From an uncultured Collinsella sp. (GTDB taxonomy: Bacteria > Actinomycetota > Coriobacteriia > Coriobacteriales > Coriobacteriaceae): 9,462 nt of DNA. The stretch is from positions 1-9,462 of the forward strand of contig CATYHY010000045.1 in NCBI GenBank assembly GCA_958407085.1, in the 5' to 3' direction. Both the position numbers and the translations under genes were made by a program. The notes under the pieces were generated by a model. That model did no database searches. It had not been told where the DNA came from and saw only the letters and a program-made list of their open reading frames with translations. Of this stretch, positions 6,353 to 9,462 are shown in pieces. How positions within the stretch are numbered: position 1 is the stretch's first letter; each line of letters opens with the position of its first letter.

Positions 6353-7516
6353 CTATTTGATCACGCGCACGCGATACATCGACGGAATCTGCTTGAGCGC
6401 CTCGATGGTGCTGCTGTCCAGGTGCTCGTCGGTGTCGAACATGGTGTAGGCGTTCTCGCCGGCGGACTCGTTGGTCATACGCTGCACGTTGGCGTTGTCC
6501 TTGGCCAAGATGGCTGTGATCTGGCCGATCATGTTGGGCACGTTGGCGTGCAGGCAGGCGATGCGGCTCGCGGCGCGCGCCTTGCCCATGCTGCAGGCGG
6601 GGTAGTTGACGCTGTGCGCGATGTTGCCGTTCTCCAGGTAATCCTTGAGCTCGCTGATGGCCATGTCGGCGCAGTTGGCCTCGGCCTCGCCGGTGCCGGC
6701 GCCCGAGTGCGTGGTGATAAACGTGTTGGGCATCTTGACGGTTTTGGGCGTGGCAAAGTCGCAGCTAAACCAGCTCAGCTTGCCCTCGCGCAGGGCAGCG
6801 TCGACGGCGTCCTCGTCAATGATGGTTTCGCGTGCGTAGTTGATGAGCACGGCGTCGGGTGCCAACAGGTTAATCTGCTCGGTGCTGATCATGCCGATGG
6901 TGTCGGCCTTGCTGGGCACGTGTACGGTGAGGTAGTCGCAGCCGCGGCAGAGATCCTCGAGCGTGCCCACACGCTGCACCTCGCGGCTCAGCACCCACGC
7001 GTGCTCAACGGAAATGAACGGATCGTAGCCGTAGACGTCCATGCCCAGGTCGACGCAGGCGTTGGCGACCTTGGAGCCCACGTTGCCCAGGCCGATGACG
7101 CCGATGCGCTTGCCCTTGAGCTCGCGGCCCACAAAGGCCTTCTTGGCCTTTTCGGCATCGACCTGAATCTCGGGGTCGTCGGCGTTGTCGCGCACCCAGT
7201 TCATCGATTGCACCACGCCGCGGCTCGAGAGCACCAGCATGCCTAGGACGAGCTCCTTAACGGCGTTGCTGTTAGCGCCGGGGGAGTTAAAGACGACGAC
7301 GCCCTTCTTGGCGTACTCCTCGACGGGGATGTTGTTGACGCCGGCGCCGCAGCGGGCGATAGCGCGGATGCCCTCGGGCAGCTCGTAGCCGTGCAGGTCG
7401 GTCGAGCGCATCAGAATGGCGTCGGCCTCTTCGGCGGTGCTCACAAACTCGTAGCCCTCACCAAACTCGACCTTGCCGTCCTTGGTAATGTCATCGATGG
7501 TTTTAATCTTGCGCAT
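6353..7516 (-). CDS. serA: D-3-phosphoglycerate dehydrogenase
   Basis: The 387-residue product oxidises 3-phosphoglycerate to 3-phosphohydroxypyruvate with NAD, the first step of serine synthesis, in the cytoplasm. Domains: substrate-binding region (1-95), NAD-binding Rossmann core with GVIGLGNVG (139-147) and an Asp near 165 for NAD, the catalytic region with Arg229 in NYARETIID and His270 in TTHSGAGT, then a C-terminal ACT domain from about 325 (IGQITAILAKDNANVQRM). RCGAGVNNIP (55-64) and SPGANSNAVKELVLG (78-92) fit this clade. The length is short compared with 400-530-residue forms, as in Clostridia. Oddly, ungapped comparison with E. coli (Arg240 to Glu269) places Lys258 at the catalytic Glu. 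The start has an AAGGAG site six bases upstream. It is 71 bases after serC and probably cotranscribed. Confidence 0.93.
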   Translation of the reverse strand: MRKIKTIDDITKDGKVEFGEGYEFVSTAEEADAILMRSTDLHGYELPEGIRAIARCGAGVNNIPVEEYAKKGVVVFNSPGANSNAVKELVLGMLVLSSRGVVQSMNWVRDNADDPEIQVDAEKAKKAFVGRELKGKRIGVIGLGNVGSKVANACVDLGMDVYGYDPFISVEHAWVLSREVQRVGTLEDLCRGCDYLTVHVPSKADTIGMISTEQINLLAPDAVLINYARETIIDEDAVDAALREGKLSWFSCDFATPKTVKMPNTFITTHSGAGTGEAEANCADMAISELKDYLENGNIAHSVNYPACSMGKARAASRIACLHANVPNMIGQITAILAKDNANVQRMTNESAGENAYTMFDTDEHLDSSTIEALKQIPSMYRVRVIK

Positions 7517-7587
7517 GGAAAACTCCTTAGCAGGTTTTGATCTATACAGGGTGGTCTGAGATGGCTGATCGGCCCGCGCGTTGCGGG

Positions 7588-8712
7588 CTAGTTAGATCGC
7601 GGGCTCAAACTAAGCTGCGCTTCGAAGTCCTTCATGTACGAGGCCAGTGCCTGCACATCTTCCATGGTTACGGCGTTGTAGACGCTCGCGCGCATGCCGC
7701 CCACCAGGCGATGGCCCTTGACGTTTTGAATCTGGTGCTCGGCCGCGCCTGCGACAAAGGCCGCATCGAGCTCGGCGTCGCCGGTACGGAAGGTGACGTT
7801 GGCGATGGAGCGGCTGTCTGTCTGCGTGGTGCCATGGAACAGCTCGCTTTGCTCGAGCAGGTTGTAGAGCAGGTTGGCCTTGGCCCAGTTGCGCTCGGCC
7901 ATGGCGCCAAGTCCGCCGGTTTGCTCCACCCAGCGGAATACCTTGCCGCACACGTAGATGCCAAAGGTGTTGGGCGTGTTGAGCATGGAGCCCTTGGCGG
8001 CCTGGGTCTTAAGGTCCATGTACTGCGGCGCCCGCGCAAAGGCGGGGCCGTCGGCGATGAGGTCGTCGCGCACGATAACCACGGTCACGCCCGCGGCGCC
8101 GGCGTTTTTCTGCGCGCCGGCGTAGATGAGCCCGTAGCGCTCAACATCGAGCGGCTGCGACAGAAAGCAGCTCGAGACATCTGCGACCAGCGGTACGTCG
8201 CCGCAAGCGGGCAGCTCGTGGTACATGGTGCCAAAGATGGTGTTGTTCTGGCAGATGTAAACGTAGTCGAGCCCGTCGCTCGCGGCCTCGGCGGCAATGC
8301 GCGCGTTGATGTCGGCCATGTCGGGGATGCGGTCGAAGTTGGTGTCCTCGGAGCTCGCGAGCAGCACGGCCTCGCCGTACTTGGCGGCTTCTTTGTATGC
8401 CTTGTTGGCAAAGTTGCCGGTCACGACGTAGCCGGCGCGGCCACGGCGCATGAGGTTCATGGGGATGCCCGCAAACTGCAGCGTGGCGCCGCCCTGCAAA
8501 AACAGGACGCGGTAGTTGTCGGGGATGCTCAGCAGGCGGCGCAGAGTTGCCTCAGCGTCATCGATGATCTGCTGGTACATGCTAGATCGATGGCTCATCT
8601 CGAGCACGGACATGCCGCAACCGCGGTAGTCCATCATCTCGTCGGCGATCTCGGCGAGCACGCTTGTGGGCAGTGCGGCCGGGCCAGCTGAGAAGTTGTG
8701 CACACGTGCCAT
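7588..8712 (-). CDS. serC: Phosphoserine aminotransferase
   Basis: The 374-residue product converts 3-phosphohydroxypyruvate and glutamate to phosphoserine and 2-oxoglutarate, using pyridoxal phosphate. It begins with MARVHNFSAGPAALP, has SHRSS (40-44) with Arg42 for substrate, TLQF near 77-80, ADVSSCFLSQP (177-187) with Asp178 for the PLP pyridine nitrogen, the PLP-lysine Lys202 in YAGAQKNAG, and the C-terminal GHRLVGGMRASVYNA (333-347) with Arg341. All key residues are present and the length is normal. One departure: Phe101 stands where many members have the Trp that stacks on PLP. The ATG at 8712 is preceded by GAGGGGG at a rather long spacing of about nine bases. It is the first gene of the serine pair. 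A GCCCGC/GCGGGC hairpin (7572-7588) overlaps its stop codon. Confidence 0.95.
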   Translation of the reverse strand: MARVHNFSAGPAALPTSVLAEIADEMMDYRGCGMSVLEMSHRSSMYQQIIDDAEATLRRLLSIPDNYRVLFLQGGATLQFAGIPMNLMRRGRAGYVVTGNFANKAYKEAAKYGEAVLLASSEDTNFDRIPDMADINARIAAEAASDGLDYVYICQNNTIFGTMYHELPACGDVPLVADVSSCFLSQPLDVERYGLIYAGAQKNAGAAGVTVVIVRDDLIADGPAFARAPQYMDLKTQAAKGSMLNTPNTFGIYVCGKVFRWVEQTGGLGAMAERNWAKANLLYNLLEQSELFHGTTQTDSRSIANVTFRTGDAELDAAFVAGAAEHQIQNVKGHRLVGGMRASVYNAVTMEDVQALASYMKDFEAQLSLSPRSN

Positions 8713-8938
8713 CTTCTAGTTCCCCCTCGTAGTCGTTTGAACGTTCGGGATACTTTAGCACAGTGCAGCGCCAGGCGCGACCGCATCACGGTAAAACTCG
8801 AGTGCGTCGCTATGATTTACAGGATGGTTACATGGGGGAGGGGTGCTTTACACCTCAGGCAAATCCGAATCTGCGAGCGAAGGCATGAGGTTCCTAGGCG
8901 CTTGATCTCTTCGTCGCAAATTAGCCACTTCCTGGTCA
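8713..8938. other. Intergenic region between the antiporter and serC
   Basis: The 226-base gap holds no credible gene. Apart from the putative serC promoter it has an 11-base odd palindrome GCGCCAGGCGC (8768-8778) and a weak inverted pair around 8836-8856. I see no clear terminator for the antiporter gene, so transcription may read through toward serC. Confidence 0.5.
8752..8760 (-). promoter_or_regulatory. serC: Candidate extended -10 promoter for serC
   Basis: On the minus strand TGCTAAAGT carries a TG-n extended -10 signature followed by TAAAGT (four of six consensus matches). Transcription would start near 8745, giving a 5' leader of about 33 bases before the serC ATG. No good -35 box is present at 17-18 bases, as is usual for extended -10 promoters. 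A perfect palindrome, GAACGTTC (8739-8746), overlaps the likely start site. Confidence 0.35.
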
Positions 8939-9462
8939 CTACGACGCCAGTGTGGCGATGACGGCTTCGTCGCCGGCGTATATGAGGGTGTTGCCGTCGG
9001 GGATGATCGTCTGGCCGTCGCGCTTAAGCATCACCACAATAAACGGGTGCTTGCCCTGCGGCACGTCGCGCAGACGCTGGCCGGCCAGGCGACCGTGGGG
9101 CGTCACGGTGACCTCGCGCAGCGTAACCTCGGCACGCTCTTCGAACGTTGGGGCGGCCATCACCAACAGATCGCCTTCCTGGATCACGGTGTCGCCATTG
9201 GGCAGTACCGGGTGCGCCCCGTCGCGCAGCACCAGGACCACGAGCATGTCTGTGGCGCTGCCAATGTCGGCGAGCGAGCGACCGGCAAACGGATGTCCAG
9301 CGCCTACCTTGAGCTTGACGAACGACATGCCGTCTTCGTCGCGGTAGTCGTTAAAGGTGCGACGCACGTCGCCGGTCGCATCGATCATATCGAGCTTCTT
9401 CGCCACCGCCGGCAGCAGCGAGCCCTGCACCACAATGCTCGACACGGCAATCACAAACACCA
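8939..9462 (-). CDS. CPA-type K+/H+ or Na+/H+ antiporter, C-terminal part with two TrkA_C domains
   Basis: Only the last 173-174 residues are in the window; the frame stays open to its right edge. It begins with the end of a transmembrane helix (FVIAVSSIVVQGSLLPAVAK), matching the last helix of CPA1/NhaP2-like exchangers, then a linker (about 24-45), a first TrkA_C (RCK_C) domain (about 46-109, with HPFAGRSLADIG, LVLRDG and EGDLLVMA) and a second one (about 110-173, with GRLAGQRLRDV, LKRDG and AGDEAVIATL). The paired domains have the same internal order, VVLVLRDG / VVMLKRDG then a Gly-Asp-Asp/Glu end, so they are a tandem duplication. By family it exchanges K+ or Na+ for H+ in the membrane, gated by a nucleotide or ion ligand at the RCK_C domains. 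The ion preference is unresolved because the transport domain is missing. Confidence 0.85.
   Translation of the reverse strand, partial: VFVIAVSSIVVQGSLLPAVAKKLDMIDATGDVRRTFNDYRDEDGMSFVKLKVGAGHPFAGRSLADIGSATDMLVVLVLRDGAHPVLPNGDTVIQEGDLLVMAAPTFEERAEVTLREVTVTPHGRLAGQRLRDVPQGKHPFIVVMLKRDGQTIIPDGNTLIYAGDEAVIATLAS

Noticed and set aside
6323..7246. Long plus-strand open frame of 307 codons opposite serA
   Set aside because: It is antisense to serA, with repetitive Val/Gly/His/Ala composition and no domain; the result of GC codon bias.
7517..7587. TATAGA near 7546 as a serA promoter
   Set aside because: It has four matches to a -10 box and no -35 box at the right spacing; the short gap suggests cotranscription with serC.
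7537..8691. Long plus-strand open frame of 384 codons opposite serC
   Set aside because: It is antisense to a clear serC gene, has low-complexity Ala/Gly/Val/His-rich content typical of GC-rich shadow frames, and no recognisable domain.
8739..8746. GAACGTTC as a LexA/SOS box near the serC start
   Set aside because: SOS boxes of Gram-positive bacteria have GAAC and GTTC separated by four bases; here they are contiguous, so the motif is only a short palindrome.
8848..8886. Twelve-codon ORF (minus strand, MPSLADSDLPEV) as a serine leader peptide
   Set aside because: It has an AGGA upstream but only two Ser codons, no attenuator hairpins after it, and lies upstream of the better serC promoter.

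Overview
The window reads like the chromosome of a GC-rich anaerobic actinobacterium of the Coriobacteriia, most likely Collinsella or a close relative. The basis is inference: high GC with strong G/C third-position bias, dense short-spaced genes, a SerA of the roughly 387-residue type common in Clostridia and Coriobacteriia, and serC and serA lying near a DUF1015-family gene. No 16S or marker gene is present, so the genus is a best guess. I see no rRNA, tRNA, CRISPR array, transposase or phage gene, and no gene-free stretch above 300 bases.

Layout, left to right. (1) Positions 1-668, plus strand: the C-terminal part of a putative heavy-metal/manganese exporter (ArsP_2-type) with a strikingly His-rich loop. 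(2) Positions 669-834: a palindrome-rich intergenic element containing a long bidirectional terminator-like hairpin. (3) Positions 835-1920, minus strand: a two-gene unit, a six-TM DUF308/HdeD-like membrane protein followed by a YaiI/YqxD protein, with stop and start codons abutting. (4) Positions 2156-4105, plus strand: a nitroreductase-family protein, a hairpin repeat resembling REP elements, then two tandem paralogous histidine phosphatases. A strong hairpin terminator at 4153-4197 separates this from the convergent minus-strand block. (5) Positions 4235-8712, minus strand, in transcription order: serC, serA, an M20 metallopeptidase and a shortened DUF1015-like protein. (6) Positions 8939-9462, minus strand: the C-terminal end of a CPA-type K+/H+ (or Na+/H+) antiporter with two TrkA_C (RCK_C) domains.

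How the genes work together. SerA and SerC catalyse the first two steps of phosphorylated serine biosynthesis (3-phosphoglycerate to 3-phosphohydroxypyruvate to phosphoserine). No classical serB is in view. The two histidine phosphatases are close by and are speculative candidates for phosphoserine hydrolysis, a role known for some members of that superfamily. The DUF1015-like gene belongs to the serine neighbourhood in many Clostridia, as I recall it.

No wholly new system is evident. The best leads are a DUF1015 homologue that seems to have lost its central region and its conserved ADGHHR-type motif, a SerA with Lys at the position of the catalytic Glu, two unusual intergenic palindromic elements, and a 15-bp dyad on the putative M20 promoter.
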